Below are positions 17,336 through 27,304 of a stretch of 64,000 bases of DNA, piece after piece. Every line of letters begins with the position of its first letter. The stretch's first letter is position 1. The DNA comes from an uncultured Victivallis sp. (GTDB lineage Bacteria > Verrucomicrobiota > Lentisphaeria > Victivallales > Victivallaceae). Under the pieces are notes generated by a model. It had not been told where the DNA came from, searched no databases, and worked only from the letters and a program-made list of their open reading frames with translations. A program made the position numbers and the translations under genes. The stretch covers positions 1 through 64,000 of the forward strand of contig NZ_CALXSK010000007.1 in NCBI RefSeq assembly GCF_944391105.1, in the 5' to 3' direction.

Positions 17336-18517
17336 ATGACACGAACTTCCAGCCCCTCCACCCGTCTTGCCGGGAGATTGAAGGCGGCTTTTTCAAATCC
17401 GCCGGTGAAGGCGGGAATGCGGTTGAATCCTGAGCGGGAACTTGCACGGCTCCTGAATGTCAGCCCGAAGTGCATCAACCGGACGCTTGGGATATTGACG
17501 GATGAGGGAATTCTCTCCAAACGACATGGGAGCGGCAATTACATCCGCCGGATTCCCGGGGATCCGGTGGCGGCTGATCTCAGCGTCGAACAACTGTTTC
17601 CTGCTTCGGAGCTGGAAGAGGATGCCGCTCCGCACCTTGCTTCGCTTCCGGAACAGCAGCGGTTGACGATTCAGTTGTGGAGTGGATTTCACCGCAATCC
17701 CGGTCGTAACGAAAACTATTCTCTTTATTGTAAAATCCGTTCACAATTGGAACTGGCGGGACATGCTCTGGAGACTTGTGACATCATCGACTCCCACTGG
17801 CGGCCGGTTCCGCTGGAAGAGGTTGCTGAAACGCTCAAAACTCATCCTGCGGACGGTTATCTTGTCACTTCTCCGCTGGGGGAACATTTCATCAAGGCCT
17901 ACACGATGGCGTTTGGTACGCATCCTTCCGCCGTCGTCTTTCTCTCCAGCTGGGGAGATGACGAATTCAATGAGCCGGAAATCCGGCTGGATGGACAGGA
18001 GGCGGTCATACGCGCAGTCAGGGAATTTGCCCGGAACGGTCTTGAGAAAATTGCATTTCTCGGGATCGATACAACTTATCACTCCAGTTGTGCCGACCGT
18101 CGCATTTATGAGTTTGCAATGAGCCGGGCCGGCCTCGACTACCGGCTTTCCCGTCACGTCGAAGTGAAACGGGAAGCTGCGTATCGGGCGGTTTCCGAGA
18201 TGCTTGACGCCCCAGAACCGCCGGAGGCACTGTTCATTGGGGAAGATCTGCTGATTGAGGGGGTAAAAGATGTTCTGGCTGAACGCAATCTTCTTCCCGG
18301 TCGCGATCTGGCGGTCATTACCATCAGTCACTCTGAAGGGAGCAGTGAGATTCATCCGGACTGGACGAGCCTGGATTTCAACCGTGATCTGACCGGGGTG
18401 GTTGCAGTGAATGAGCTGCTTGCCCATCTTCTGACTGCCGGACACGAGATGCGGTCGATTGCCATGCTCGCGAAGTGGTGTTTTCGTGGTACTCATTTCA
18501 TGAAGAAAGGAAAGTAA
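17336..18517 (+). CDS. GntR-type HTH regulator with LacI-like sensor domain
   Basis: About 393 residues. Residues 10-75 form a GntR winged helix (LNPERELARLLNVSPKCINRTLGILTDEGILSKRHGSGNYIRR). The rest, from about 115, resembles a LacI/periplasmic-binding sensor (GLEKIAFLGID, PEALFIGEDLLIEGVKDVLAER, DLAVITISHSEG). The ATG at 17336 has GAGGAGA 6 bases upstream. It starts 11 bases after the pseudopilin stop, and the glycosidase ATG follows its stop by one base. It probably senses a sugar released by the neighbouring glycosidases and controls the operon. Confidence 0.85.
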   Translation: MTRTSSPSTRLAGRLKAAFSNPPVKAGMRLNPERELARLLNVSPKCINRTLGILTDEGILSKRHGSGNYIRRIPGDPVAADLSVEQLFPASELEEDAAPHLASLPEQQRLTIQLWSGFHRNPGRNENYSLYCKIRSQLELAGHALETCDIIDSHWRPVPLEEVAETLKTHPADGYLVTSPLGEHFIKAYTMAFGTHPSAVVFLSSWGDDEFNEPEIRLDGQEAVIRAVREFARNGLEKIAFLGIDTTYHSSCADRRIYEFAMSRAGLDYRLSRHVEVKREAAYRAVSEMLDAPEPPEALFIGEDLLIEGVKDVLAERNLLPGRDLAVITISHSEGSSEIHPDWTSLDFNRDLTGVVAVNELLAHLLTAGHEMRSIAMLAKWCFRGTHFMKKGK

Positions 18518-18518
18518 T

Positions 18519-20984
18519 ATGGTCAGATGCCACCGCTTTATTTTACCGCTTCTGATGATGACGGGCTCTGTGTTCGGCATACAGCTGGTCAATCCGACAT
18601 TCGACACGGAACATGGCTGGGAGAAGTGGCGGGATGGAAAACAGGTGGAAAGGCGGCTTTCCGAGAACGGCAGGAACGGTCGTTGCGCTTTCATTTCCGC
18701 CCCGGCGGGAGAAAAAGGAGCATATCTGCAGCGGCTGAAAAATCCGGTTCCCGGAAATTACGAATTTGGTTGCTGGTTTCGTACATCACTGGGGAAGAAA
18801 TGCGCGCAACTGCAAGTGACCGGAAAACGGGCCGGGAAGACTGCCTTCATGCGTTCCGTTTCTCTTCCCGGTTCTCTGGAATGGAAAGAAACTTCGCTTG
18901 CATTTCAGGTTCCGCCGGATACGACGGAATTGATTGTAACGCTTTTTGTCGCTGATGGAAAAGCATGGTTTGACGATGTAACACTCAAAATCGTCTCTGA
19001 ACAAAAAGCGCTGTCGCTGGAAGGAAATTGGAAGTTTTATCCCGGCGATGCGGCGGAAGGATTTCGACCGGAACTGAACGATACGGCATGGAAGGAAATC
19101 AAAGTTCCGGCGCTGTGGGAAAAGGAGGGTTATCCGGAATTGGAGGGATTTGCATGGTATCGTCGGAAAATCAAATTGCCTGATCATTTGAAAAATAATC
19201 ATCTCATGCTGGTTGTCGGCGGAATTTCGAAGGCGGACGAAACGTTTTTCGATGGAGTGCGAATTGGTAAACAGGGGAGTTTTCCGCCCGGCTTCAAGGG
19301 AGACACGTTTGGAATGCGCCGCTATCTGATTCCAGCGCGTTTGACAACGGGCGCCGGAGAACATACGCTTGCAATCCGGGTTCACGACGGAGCCGGCGGC
19401 CAGTCCGGAGGAATCTGGATTTCCCCGGTTCAGCTGCAATTGGCCGAACCGGAGGAGTATCGGAAGGTGACACTCGTTACCGCCAAAAATGGAAATCTCT
19501 TCTCTCCCGGCGAACCGGTCGAATTCACGCTGAAGATCGACGATCTCGCCGGATCCGGAGTGGAACAGCCGCTGTTGCGGGGAACGGTTCGACGGTACGA
19601 CCGTTCCACTGCGGCGGTTTTCACATGCCGGCCGGTTCTCCGGGAGGGAAAGGGAGAGTTCCGCCATACACTCGGACCGCTTCCGGAGGGATTTTATTAC
19701 CTTGAAACGACTCTGGAAGCAGCGGATGGATTGACCGCAGGTGCGGAATTCACTTTTGGTGTTCTTCCGGAAAAGACGGAAATTCAAGACAGCCGTTTCG
19801 GGATCGCCTGCCATCTGAACCGGCTGCATGACGCTGAATTTTCTTCTTCGCTGGAACTATTGAAACGAATCGGAGTGAAAACGATACGCACCGGTTTTCT
19901 CTGGAAAGACGCTGAACCGTCGCCGGGGGAGTGGAACTGGAAACGATTCGACCGGACGGTCAGGGGAATCCGCGATTCCGGTATGGAATTGACCGCCACT
20001 CTGGCCGGCGCCCCCGCGTGGGCTTCCACAGATCCGCTCGAACGCCGGGGACTGACGCGCAAATCCGGACGCCAACCACAATCCGACCGGTTTGCACAAT
20101 ATGCGGAACGCATTGCTGAACGTTATCGGAAGGAAAACATTTCGTGGGAGATCTGGAATGAACCGAATCTGAAATCTTACTGGAAACCGATTCCGGAGTC
20201 ATACGAATATTTTCAGCTGCTTTCCGCCGGATACCGCGGTGTTGCAAAGGGAGATCCCGCCGCCTGCGTGTTGACGGCGGGACTGGTTCCTTATCGATTC
20301 GTCAGTGATCCCGATGTTGCCGCGGAATTGTTTCTCGACGATCTTTATGAATATGCTGGAGAAGAACGGATTTTCGACAGGATCGCCTATCATCCGTATC
20401 CCGTAATGCGCAAGGGAATCACCAATTCCGACCTTGAACGGCAGTTGAGGGAAATGATCGGCCGCCTCCGGAGTGTCCGCAACCATCATGAAGACCAGGC
20501 CGGTTTCCGGCTGACGGAAATCGGCGCACCGGATTTGCCGCGCACGATCGATGAACGACGGCAGGCGGAAGTTCTGACCGTTCTCCTGACGCTTTGTGCA
20601 GCCGATCCGGAAATCGAACAGGTGCACTGGTACAATCTTCAGGAAGATGGCGACAATCCCGATTACAACGAACACAATTACGGGATCGTCCATTCGGATT
20701 TTTCGCCGAAACCGGCGCTGTTCGCTCTGCGTCACATCATGCGGATGCTCGATGGCGCGGAATTCAAGGAATGTAAACGGGAAAACGAAGTGGTGATTCA
20801 CCATTTTTTGATTCATGGAGTGTCGCGCTGGGTTGTGTGGAGCGATCATCCAATCCAATGGCGGCTTCCGACCGGAGTTGCCGGCGTAACCGGAATGATG
20901 GGGGAAACAATTGAGCCGGAGAATGGAATGCTTGAGATAGGAAGTGCTCCCGTTTATCTGGAATTTGGAGAAATGCGCAAATGA
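18519..20984 (+). CDS. Secreted clan-A glycosidase (GH39-like) with N-terminal lectin-like domains
   Basis: An 821-residue exported glycosidase. Signal peptide 1-20 ends in SVFG. Residues 25-165 look like a carbohydrate-binding jelly roll, and about 168-310 like a GH2-type sugar-binding domain (LEGNWKFYPGD, AWYRRKIKLP). The TIM barrel starts around 430 (FGIACHLN, IRTGFLWKDAEPSPG). The acid/base Glu is in WEIWNEPN near 545 and the nucleophile in RLTEIGAP near 665. This arrangement is that of GH39 and related families. The substrate is unknown. It is the third gene of the pseudopilin operon and overlaps the next glycosidase by four bases. Confidence 0.82.
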   Translation: MVRCHRFILPLLMMTGSVFGIQLVNPTFDTEHGWEKWRDGKQVERRLSENGRNGRCAFISAPAGEKGAYLQRLKNPVPGNYEFGCWFRTSLGKKCAQLQVTGKRAGKTAFMRSVSLPGSLEWKETSLAFQVPPDTTELIVTLFVADGKAWFDDVTLKIVSEQKALSLEGNWKFYPGDAAEGFRPELNDTAWKEIKVPALWEKEGYPELEGFAWYRRKIKLPDHLKNNHLMLVVGGISKADETFFDGVRIGKQGSFPPGFKGDTFGMRRYLIPARLTTGAGEHTLAIRVHDGAGGQSGGIWISPVQLQLAEPEEYRKVTLVTAKNGNLFSPGEPVEFTLKIDDLAGSGVEQPLLRGTVRRYDRSTAAVFTCRPVLREGKGEFRHTLGPLPEGFYYLETTLEAADGLTAGAEFTFGVLPEKTEIQDSRFGIACHLNRLHDAEFSSSLELLKRIGVKTIRTGFLWKDAEPSPGEWNWKRFDRTVRGIRDSGMELTATLAGAPAWASTDPLERRGLTRKSGRQPQSDRFAQYAERIAERYRKENISWEIWNEPNLKSYWKPIPESYEYFQLLSAGYRGVAKGDPAACVLTAGLVPYRFVSDPDVAAELFLDDLYEYAGEERIFDRIAYHPYPVMRKGITNSDLERQLREMIGRLRSVRNHHEDQAGFRLTEIGAPDLPRTIDERRQAEVLTVLLTLCAADPEIEQVHWYNLQEDGDNPDYNEHNYGIVHSDFSPKPALFALRHIMRMLDGAEFKECKRENEVVIHHFLIHGVSRWVVWSDHPIQWRLPTGVAGVTGMMGETIEPENGMLEIGSAPVYLEFGEMRK

Positions 20985-22219
20985 AGTCGATGCTGTTGTT
21001 CGGGATGGCGACGCATCTCACGAAACTTGTTCGATCTGCTGACGTCAAACAGGAGATCGATCTGTTGCGAGAGGCTGGCGTCACGGCGATCCGTACCGGT
21101 TTTCTCTGGGATCGGATTGAGCCTGTTGAAGGGGAATTGCACTTTGATCCGGTCGATGAGGTCGTTGATCTTCTCCGTGCAGCCGGAATCGAAATCCTCG
21201 GAACCATCGCCCGAACCCCCATCTGGGCCGGCGGAGATGAAAAAGATGGTTGTTTCCGCTTTCATCCCCCCAGGGAGCCGGAAAAATTCGCCGCATTCTC
21301 CGGAAAACTCGCCGCTCATTACCGCGGGCGCATTTCGGCGTGGGAGATTTGGAATGAACCGAATTCCAACAATTTCTGGTATCCGGAAGCCAATCCGGAA
21401 AGTTATATGACTCTGTTGCGCGCCGCATTCAACGCGATCAAGGAGATGGCGCCGGAGACTCTTGTTCTCCATGGCGGTGTCGCATGCTGCCGGGAACAGC
21501 GGATCAATTTTGCATTCCTCGAACAACTCTTCCGGCTTGGAGTTGCCGACTGCTGTGATGTAGTGAACGTGCATCCCTATTCGGGTCCGAATGTTCCGGA
21601 GGTTGAATTTGATGCAACCTTCGATCGGCTGGCGGAGCTGATGCACCGCTATCATTGTTCGAAACCGGTCTGGCTGACGGAACTTGGTACGCCGATTCAT
21701 CACCGTTTTGTCCGAAATGAGACGGAGCAGGCGTTTCATCTGGTTCGTCATTGGCTCTGTGCGGTAAAACGGCCGGAAATCGAACGGATTTACTGGTACG
21801 ATTTCCGGGATGACGGCACGGATCCGGAGAATTTTGAGCATCATTTCGGCGTCATCGACGCAGGGTTCCGGCGGAAAGAAGCATATTTTGCCTGTCGGGA
21901 GGTGACGCAACGACTATCATCGGCAGCATATCGTGGAGAATTCATCCTCCCGGATGGAAGCCGGGTAATCCGGTTCAGACAATCGGAGGAGGAGTGGTTT
22001 CTGCTCTATGCGGATTCCATGCACACCCGACTGCTGGCCGGTATTGATTACGGGATCTCCCTCTTTTCAATGACCGGTTCTCCTTTGCCGCTTTATCAGA
22101 AGGGAAATACGATCGATCTGACCATCGGACCGGAGCCGGTCCGGATTGCGGTTTCAGCGGAAAACGGCGACCGTATTTTACAGTCGCTTCGCAATTCCGT
22201 TCCATTGATCGGAATCTGA
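20981..22219 (+). CDS. Intracellular clan-A glycosidase (GH39-like)
   Basis: A 412-residue barrel protein without a signal peptide. It parallels the barrel of the preceding protein: IRTGFLWDRIEPVEGE, WEIWNEPN (Glu near residue 125) and WLTELGTP (Glu near 231). It lacks the lectin-like front domains. The ATGA overlap with the upstream gene indicates translational coupling. One secreted and one cytoplasmic relative in the same operon suggest stepwise breakdown of one glycan outside and inside the cell, or a tandem duplication that has diverged. Confidence 0.82.
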   Translation: MKSMLLFGMATHLTKLVRSADVKQEIDLLREAGVTAIRTGFLWDRIEPVEGELHFDPVDEVVDLLRAAGIEILGTIARTPIWAGGDEKDGCFRFHPPREPEKFAAFSGKLAAHYRGRISAWEIWNEPNSNNFWYPEANPESYMTLLRAAFNAIKEMAPETLVLHGGVACCREQRINFAFLEQLFRLGVADCCDVVNVHPYSGPNVPEVEFDATFDRLAELMHRYHCSKPVWLTELGTPIHHRFVRNETEQAFHLVRHWLCAVKRPEIERIYWYDFRDDGTDPENFEHHFGVIDAGFRRKEAYFACREVTQRLSSAAYRGEFILPDGSRVIRFRQSEEEWFLLYADSMHTRLLAGIDYGISLFSMTGSPLPLYQKGNTIDLTIGPEPVRIAVSAENGDRILQSLRNSVPLIGI

Positions 22220-22232
22220 GAAACGCGCGGCG

Positions 22233-22745
22233 TTATTTTTCCAGAATATCGCGGACAGACATGCTGTCGATGAGCCAGTGATCGTCGATTTTGCGAAAGG
22301 TGCAGAAGAGTTCCCGTACTTCGTCGACCCGGCTGCCGTCATTCATCGTTGCATTCAGCAGTCCGGTGAATACAGCGGACGCCTTGTCCGGAGGTTCCAC
22401 GGAAACGGTCAGATCCCGGATGCTGATTGTGCAGTTTCGCAGGATTCCGCGGCTGCGGGCGAGCAGACTCCTCAACTCTTCCGGCGTATAGGTTCCGGTA
22501 AACATCTCGTGGCGGAAGTCGATGCTGCATTCCGGCGCGAACACTTTGTCGGTGCTGTTGAGTTTCAACATCGCCATGGCGTTCTTCTCATTTTCCCGTT
22601 TCGACGCGAGATCGCACAACATATCCAGGGTTTTCCGGATCTGCACTTCATCGCTGTCCCTCAGCAGATACCAGAGCGACACTCCTCCGAGCGCCAGAAT
22701 CGGAATCAAGATCAGATAAAACCATTTTTTCGGAAGTATGTTCAT
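22233..22745 (-). CDS. Membrane-anchored NTF2-like protein
   Basis: A 170-residue protein. Residues 6-28 form one membrane helix. The rest reads like a SnoaL/NTF2-like cone fold: an N-terminal helix, a central TYTPEELRSLL segment and paired strands ending in CTFRKIDDHWLIDSMSV. Such domains often bind small ligands or partner proteins. It ends 14 bases from the convergent glycosidase gene and follows the solute-binding protein by 21 bases on the same strand. The start has AAGGAG upstream. No specific role can be given. Confidence 0.65.
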   Translation of the reverse strand: MNILPKKWFYLILIPILALGGVSLWYLLRDSDEVQIRKTLDMLCDLASKRENEKNAMAMLKLNSTDKVFAPECSIDFRHEMFTGTYTPEELRSLLARSRGILRNCTISIRDLTVSVEPPDKASAVFTGLLNATMNDGSRVDEVRELFCTFRKIDDHWLIDSMSVRDILEK

Positions 22746-22766
22746 GATGATTGTTCTCCTTTTGTC

Positions 22767-24569
22767 TTACTGTCCATTCAGTTCGGCGAAACTCAGTGGC
22801 TTGAACGTTTTCCGGAGCGCTTCGCGTCTGGCCGGGTTGACGCTCAGGTATTTCCATTTTGAGAATACGAAATCATTGGGAATGTAGTTTTCCAGCCAGC
22901 CGTGATTGAGCTGATAAGCGATCGGGAATCCTTCAAACACCCACGGAACCTGTTCGGAAAGATAACGGACCATCGCCTTGTATTTTTCAGTACGTTCCGG
23001 AGAATCCGGCATCGGCAAAATCTCTTCGAACATCCGGTCATATTCCGGATCTGAAAAACCGATCCGGTTGCAGCCGCCGATGTTTTTGCTGTAGAAAAGT
23101 TGAAGAAAATTTTCCGCATCCGGATAATCTCCGATCCAGGAAAGACGGAAAAGCTGTAATTTCCCCTGTCTGAGTTTTTCGTAGAAACGTGCGTTGTTAT
23201 TCAACACCGACTCAATTTCGATGCCGATTTGCGCGAGGTCGGCTATGGTCAGTTCCCCGAGTTGCCGGTAGACGGAATTGTTGCCGGTCTGATCGAAGGT
23301 AAAATGGAGCTTTTCGCCGGTAGCCGGGTCGATTCCATCCTTGAATCCGGCTTTTTCGAGGTGCTGCTTCGCTTTTTCCGGATCGTCCGCGCACCATGGA
23401 TTCCGGAATGTGTCATCAAATCCCGCCACACCGGGCGGAATCGGCCCCTGAGCGGGAATCAATTGATAATTCGTATGTTCCACCCGTCGCTGCACATTAT
23501 ATGCGAGGCTGATCGCGCGGCGCAGCTCCAGATTTCTGCCCAGAAGCGGATCGGAAAAGTTGAAGCCGACGTAACGCACTTCGAATTCAGGAACCCGCAA
23601 CAGCTTGATTCCGCGCGCCGCCAGCGTGGGAGCAAGGCGTTCTCCACCCCCCGCCACCAGATCGAGGTTGTCCTTGTCCAGCGCGTTCAAATCGAGCCTT
23701 CCCTGCAGAAACATGAGATACGAGGACATCGGCTGCTTCACAAGATAGAACACCACCCGATCCGCCAGCGGCAGCGGACGTGTCCGGTCGGCCGGATTTT
23801 CCGCCTCGGAAAAATATTGTATCCGGTAGTCGGGATTGCGGTCGAGCTGAAGCTTGTAGTCGTTGATCCAGAGTGTCAACCGGAATGGTCCGGACCCGAC
23901 CGGATGACGCGCGAATTCATCCCCGTAAAACTCCACCGCCCGGCGTGATACGATTCCGCTGTTCGGAATCGCAAGCATGTAGAGAAACCGTGGATCAGGC
24001 TTGCTCAGGCGGATCTCGAAATTCAAATCGTCGATGATCCGGAATCCTTCGATTCCAGCTTCGTAATCGGGATTTTCCGCCTCATAGAATGCGTCGATTC
24101 CCCGGATTTTACCACGGTAGAGCCAGTAAACAGGGCTGTGATTCCGCCGATCCGCGATGCGCAGAATCGAATAAAGCACATCTCCTGCCGTGATGCGGCG
24201 CGCCGATTCCGGCAGACCGTCGAAACAGCGGTCGGCGGCAAACCGCAGATCGTCACGCAGCCGGAAGGTATAGATGTCGAGTGTCTTGTTCGCTTTCGGC
24301 ATCTCCGCCAGCATCGAGGGAATGAGCCGGTAAGGCTTCGCCGCATAGTCATATTCGAGCAGTGTATCGTAGATGGCGGCCACCATGTTCCGGCTCGCCA
24401 GATCATCCGCCTGGGCCGGATCGAGTGTCTTGACCCGGCTGCCGCCGGAAGTGTAGAGCGTTCGCTCCGGCTCTTCTCCGTCGACCGCCATGGCGTGAAA
24501 AAAAAACAAAAGGAGCGCAGCCGCCGCCAGGCGGAACACTCCTTTCTTTCTGAATTCTCTACTCTCCAC
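22767..24569 (-). CDS. ABC transporter solute-binding protein, family 5 (oligopeptide type)
   Basis: A 600-residue exported DppA/OppA-like protein. An N-terminal signal (FRLAAAALLLFFFHAMAVDG) is followed by LDPAQADD, RLRDDLRFAADRCF, HPVGSGPFRL and the LRRAISLAYN segment usual in family 5. It lacks a lipobox. The GTG start directly follows the rhaB stop, with no convincing ribosome site, so the exact start is uncertain; translation may be coupled. No ABC permease genes are nearby. Ligand could be peptides or other oligomers. Confidence 0.85.
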   Translation of the reverse strand: MESREFRKKGVFRLAAAALLLFFFHAMAVDGEEPERTLYTSGGSRVKTLDPAQADDLASRNMVAAIYDTLLEYDYAAKPYRLIPSMLAEMPKANKTLDIYTFRLRDDLRFAADRCFDGLPESARRITAGDVLYSILRIADRRNHSPVYWLYRGKIRGIDAFYEAENPDYEAGIEGFRIIDDLNFEIRLSKPDPRFLYMLAIPNSGIVSRRAVEFYGDEFARHPVGSGPFRLTLWINDYKLQLDRNPDYRIQYFSEAENPADRTRPLPLADRVVFYLVKQPMSSYLMFLQGRLDLNALDKDNLDLVAGGGERLAPTLAARGIKLLRVPEFEVRYVGFNFSDPLLGRNLELRRAISLAYNVQRRVEHTNYQLIPAQGPIPPGVAGFDDTFRNPWCADDPEKAKQHLEKAGFKDGIDPATGEKLHFTFDQTGNNSVYRQLGELTIADLAQIGIEIESVLNNNARFYEKLRQGKLQLFRLSWIGDYPDAENFLQLFYSKNIGGCNRIGFSDPEYDRMFEEILPMPDSPERTEKYKAMVRYLSEQVPWVFEGFPIAYQLNHGWLENYIPNDFVFSKWKYLSVNPARREALRKTFKPLSFAELNGQ

Positions 24570-26045
24570 TTATTTCGCGAGTTTTTCGAACCGTTCGAAC
24601 TGTGTGCTGTAAAAGGCGTGCCGTTTCTCGTCCGGAATGTAGGTTTTCACCTCGAATGAACCATTGACCACTTTGCGGGCTTCAGACAGCGAATTGATTT
24701 CTCCGGCGGCCATCGCCTGCGCAAGCAGATTTCCGATCGCTGTCGCTTCCACCGGGCCGGCTACAACCGGAAAATTCAGAGCATCTGCGGTCAGCTGCAT
24801 GAGCAGCCCGTCTTTCGTGCCTCCTCCAACGACATTCAAGCACTGATACTTCACTCCGAGCAGTTTCGCAAGCACGTTGAGTTTGTTGCGGAAATAGAGT
24901 GCCAGCGAATCATAGATCGCCCGCACAACTTCGCCGTCGTTCGTGATGGCACCCTGTCCCGTGCGTTTGCAGAAGTCGATGATCCGCTGCGGCATGTCAC
25001 CGGGTGTGACGAACGACGGATCGTTCGGGTTGATGAGGAACTTGCAAGGTTCCGCGCTTCGCGCCATATCCTCCATTTCCGCAAAGGTAACGGGGGCTTT
25101 GGTTTCGTTCCAGATGCGGCGGGTCTCCTGAAAAAGCCAGCTGCCCATGATGTTCGAAAGGAACCGGATCTTGCCGTCGAGTCCCCCTTCGTTTGTGAAA
25201 CTGAAGAGCTCCGACTCCTCGCTGCGGAACGGTTTGTCGATTTCGGCTCCGAGCAGTGCCCAGGTTCCGGCGCTGATGTAGGCCCAGCTTCCCCGCTCCG
25301 GGGCTGGAACCGCCGCAACGGCGCTGGCGGTGTCGTGCGAACCAACCTTGATGATCGGAATCGGACCACATCCAAGCTCTTTCTGCAATTCTTTTGACAA
25401 CGTTCCGGAAAACGTGCACGGTTTCACGATTTCCGGGAATACGTCCCGCGGCAGGCCGAGGCGGTCGATGATCTCCCAATCCCACTCTTTCGTCTCCGGA
25501 TCGAGCAGATTGGTGGTGGAGCACTCCGTATATTCGCTCGTGCGTTCCCCGCCGAGCGCGTATGCCAGAGCGTCCGGCATCGTCAGAAAAAAGCTCTCCT
25601 TGAAATCCTCCGGGTGCATGCGGTGATGCGCCGCAAGCTGATAAACCGTATTGAGCAGCATACACTGGATGCCGGTTCGTTCATAAAGTTCCTTTTTCGA
25701 AACCTTGCACCAGACGTCGCTTTCAGGAGAGTTCGTCCGGGTGTCGCGATAGTGGTAGGGCCAGCGGCGCATTTTTCCGGTTTTCTTGTCGAAGAAAACA
25801 TAGTCGACGCCCCAGGTGTCGATTCCGATTCCCTTGAGTTCCGGTTCAACGGCAAGCGCCTTACGGAGTCCTTCCCTGAGTTCGGCGCACAGCTGCGGAA
25901 AATTCCAGAAGATCGCTCCGTCCTGTTCTGTCGGACCGTTTGCAAAACGGTGGACTTCCGTCAGCGACAGCTTGTCATTTTCGAGTTTCCCGATGATGGC
26001 ACGGCCGCTGGAAGCGCCGAGGTCGAACGCAAGAAAGCTGCTCAT
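24570..26045 (-). CDS. rhaB: Rhamnulokinase
   Basis: A 491-residue FGGY-family kinase phosphorylating L-rhamnulose. It has FLAFDLGASSGRAIIG at the N-terminus, KGIGIDTWGVDYVFFD, SHDTASAVAAVPA and the ATP-binding region CLNVVGGGTKDGLL. The ASSGR and DTWGVDY patterns point to RhaB rather than xylulokinase. Rhamnose isomerase and aldolase are not in the window. It lies between DAHP synthase (14-base gap) and the solute-binding protein. Confidence 0.9.
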   Translation of the reverse strand: MSSFLAFDLGASSGRAIIGKLENDKLSLTEVHRFANGPTEQDGAIFWNFPQLCAELREGLRKALAVEPELKGIGIDTWGVDYVFFDKKTGKMRRWPYHYRDTRTNSPESDVWCKVSKKELYERTGIQCMLLNTVYQLAAHHRMHPEDFKESFFLTMPDALAYALGGERTSEYTECSTTNLLDPETKEWDWEIIDRLGLPRDVFPEIVKPCTFSGTLSKELQKELGCGPIPIIKVGSHDTASAVAAVPAPERGSWAYISAGTWALLGAEIDKPFRSEESELFSFTNEGGLDGKIRFLSNIMGSWLFQETRRIWNETKAPVTFAEMEDMARSAEPCKFLINPNDPSFVTPGDMPQRIIDFCKRTGQGAITNDGEVVRAIYDSLALYFRNKLNVLAKLLGVKYQCLNVVGGGTKDGLLMQLTADALNFPVVAGPVEATAIGNLLAQAMAAGEINSLSEARKVVNGSFEVKTYIPDEKRHAFYSTQFERFEKLAK

Positions 26046-26059
26046 AAACCCTTTCCCCC

Positions 26060-27139
26060 TTATTCTGCTGTATGTTTCCTGAAGGCATCCTCGCCGTAAA
26101 TTTCGCCGAGCCGGTCGTAGCTCATCCGGATCAGCTCTTCGGTTTCATCCCAGCCGATGCAGCCGTCCGTAATCGAGATGCAGGGATCGGGTTTTTCCCC
26201 CGGTTTGATTTTCTGGGAGCCGGGAAGAAGGTTGCTCTCAAGCATCACGCCTGCAATTGCAGTTTCCCCTTCCTTGATCTGATTGAGAACGTCCCGCAGC
26301 ACGATGTTCTGCTTGCGGTAATCCTTGCCGGAGTTTGCGTGGCTGCAATCGATGATGATTGTCTGCGGAATTTTCGCCTTCTTCATCGCGACTTTCAGAA
26401 ATGCGATATGTTCCGCTCCGTAGTTCGGTCCTCCGCCGCCCCGCAGCACGATATGTGCATACGGATTGCCGCGTGTGCGGAAAACTCCGACATGACCATC
26501 CTCAAGCACACCGATGAAACTGTGTTCGCTGCGCGCAGTGGAAATCGCGTCGATCGCGATCTGGAACGATCCGTCTGTCGCATTCTTGAATCCCACCGGC
26601 ATCGACAACCCGCTGCCGAGCTGGCGATGGGTCTGTGCTTCTGTCGTGCGTGCTCCGATCGCCGCCCAGGAGACCGCATCGGCCAGATACTGTGCGATGA
26701 TCGGGTCGAGCATCTCCGTCGCCACCGGCAAACCCAGATCGACGATTCGAAGCATGAGCTTACGTGCGATGAAGATCCCTTTTTCGATATTGTAACTCTC
26801 GTTCAGGTCGGGATCGTAAACAAGCCCCTTCCAGCCGATGGTTGTGCGCGGCTTTTCAAAATAAACGCGCATCACGATCATGATCCGATCCTTGACCTCG
26901 TCGCTGAGCGCGCGAAGCCGCCTCGCATATTCGAGCGCGGAATCGGGATTGTGAATCGAACACGGACCCACGATCATTATCAGTTTTTTCGACTTCCGAT
27001 CCAGAATGTCGCAAAGCTCCTGCCGCGCCTCCATGACCCGCATGACCGCGTCCAGCGACAACGGCAACTCGGAGCGAACCGCACCTGGGCTGGAGAGCAC
27101 ACTGCGGCTGGCAATATTTAAATTGTTACTGCTGACCAT
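26060..27139 (-). CDS. DAHP synthase, class I (AroG/AroF type)
   Basis: A 359-residue 3-deoxy-D-arabino-heptulosonate-7-phosphate synthase, the first step of the shikimate pathway. Typical segments are IMIVGPCSIHNPDSALEYA, MRVYFEKPRTTIGWKG, IGARTTEAQTHRQLGSGLSMPVGFKNATDG and DCSHANSGKDY. Length and the extended N-terminus match the feedback-regulated E. coli-like enzymes; whether it responds to Phe, Tyr or Trp cannot be read from this. The start has AAAGGAAC about 10 bases upstream. Why it is next to rhaB is unclear. Confidence 0.93.
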   Translation of the reverse strand: MVSSNNLNIASRSVLSSPGAVRSELPLSLDAVMRVMEARQELCDILDRKSKKLIMIVGPCSIHNPDSALEYARRLRALSDEVKDRIMIVMRVYFEKPRTTIGWKGLVYDPDLNESYNIEKGIFIARKLMLRIVDLGLPVATEMLDPIIAQYLADAVSWAAIGARTTEAQTHRQLGSGLSMPVGFKNATDGSFQIAIDAISTARSEHSFIGVLEDGHVGVFRTRGNPYAHIVLRGGGGPNYGAEHIAFLKVAMKKAKIPQTIIIDCSHANSGKDYRKQNIVLRDVLNQIKEGETAIAGVMLESNLLPGSQKIKPGEKPDPCISITDGCIGWDETEELIRMSYDRLGEIYGEDAFRKHTAE

Positions 27140-27253
27140 GAAAATAAAGTTCCTTTAATGAGGGGAATAATATACAATCCCCCCGTCGTTTTTACAAGCG
27201 CTCCGGCAAGTTTGTGAAGGAAGAATCCCCCTCTCCTCCCGGATTTCACCTGT

Positions 27254-27283
27254 AAAAAAGGAAAGGCGGCCCGGCCGCCTTCC
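27254..27283 (-). terminator. Terminator of the V-ATPase operon
   Basis: On the minus strand a GGAAGGCGGC/GCCGCCTTTCC hairpin (one bulged T) followed by TTTTTT. It lies 21 bases after the atpD stop. Confidence 0.8.
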
Positions 27284-27304
27284 TGGTTTTGATTCGCAAA
27301 TTCA

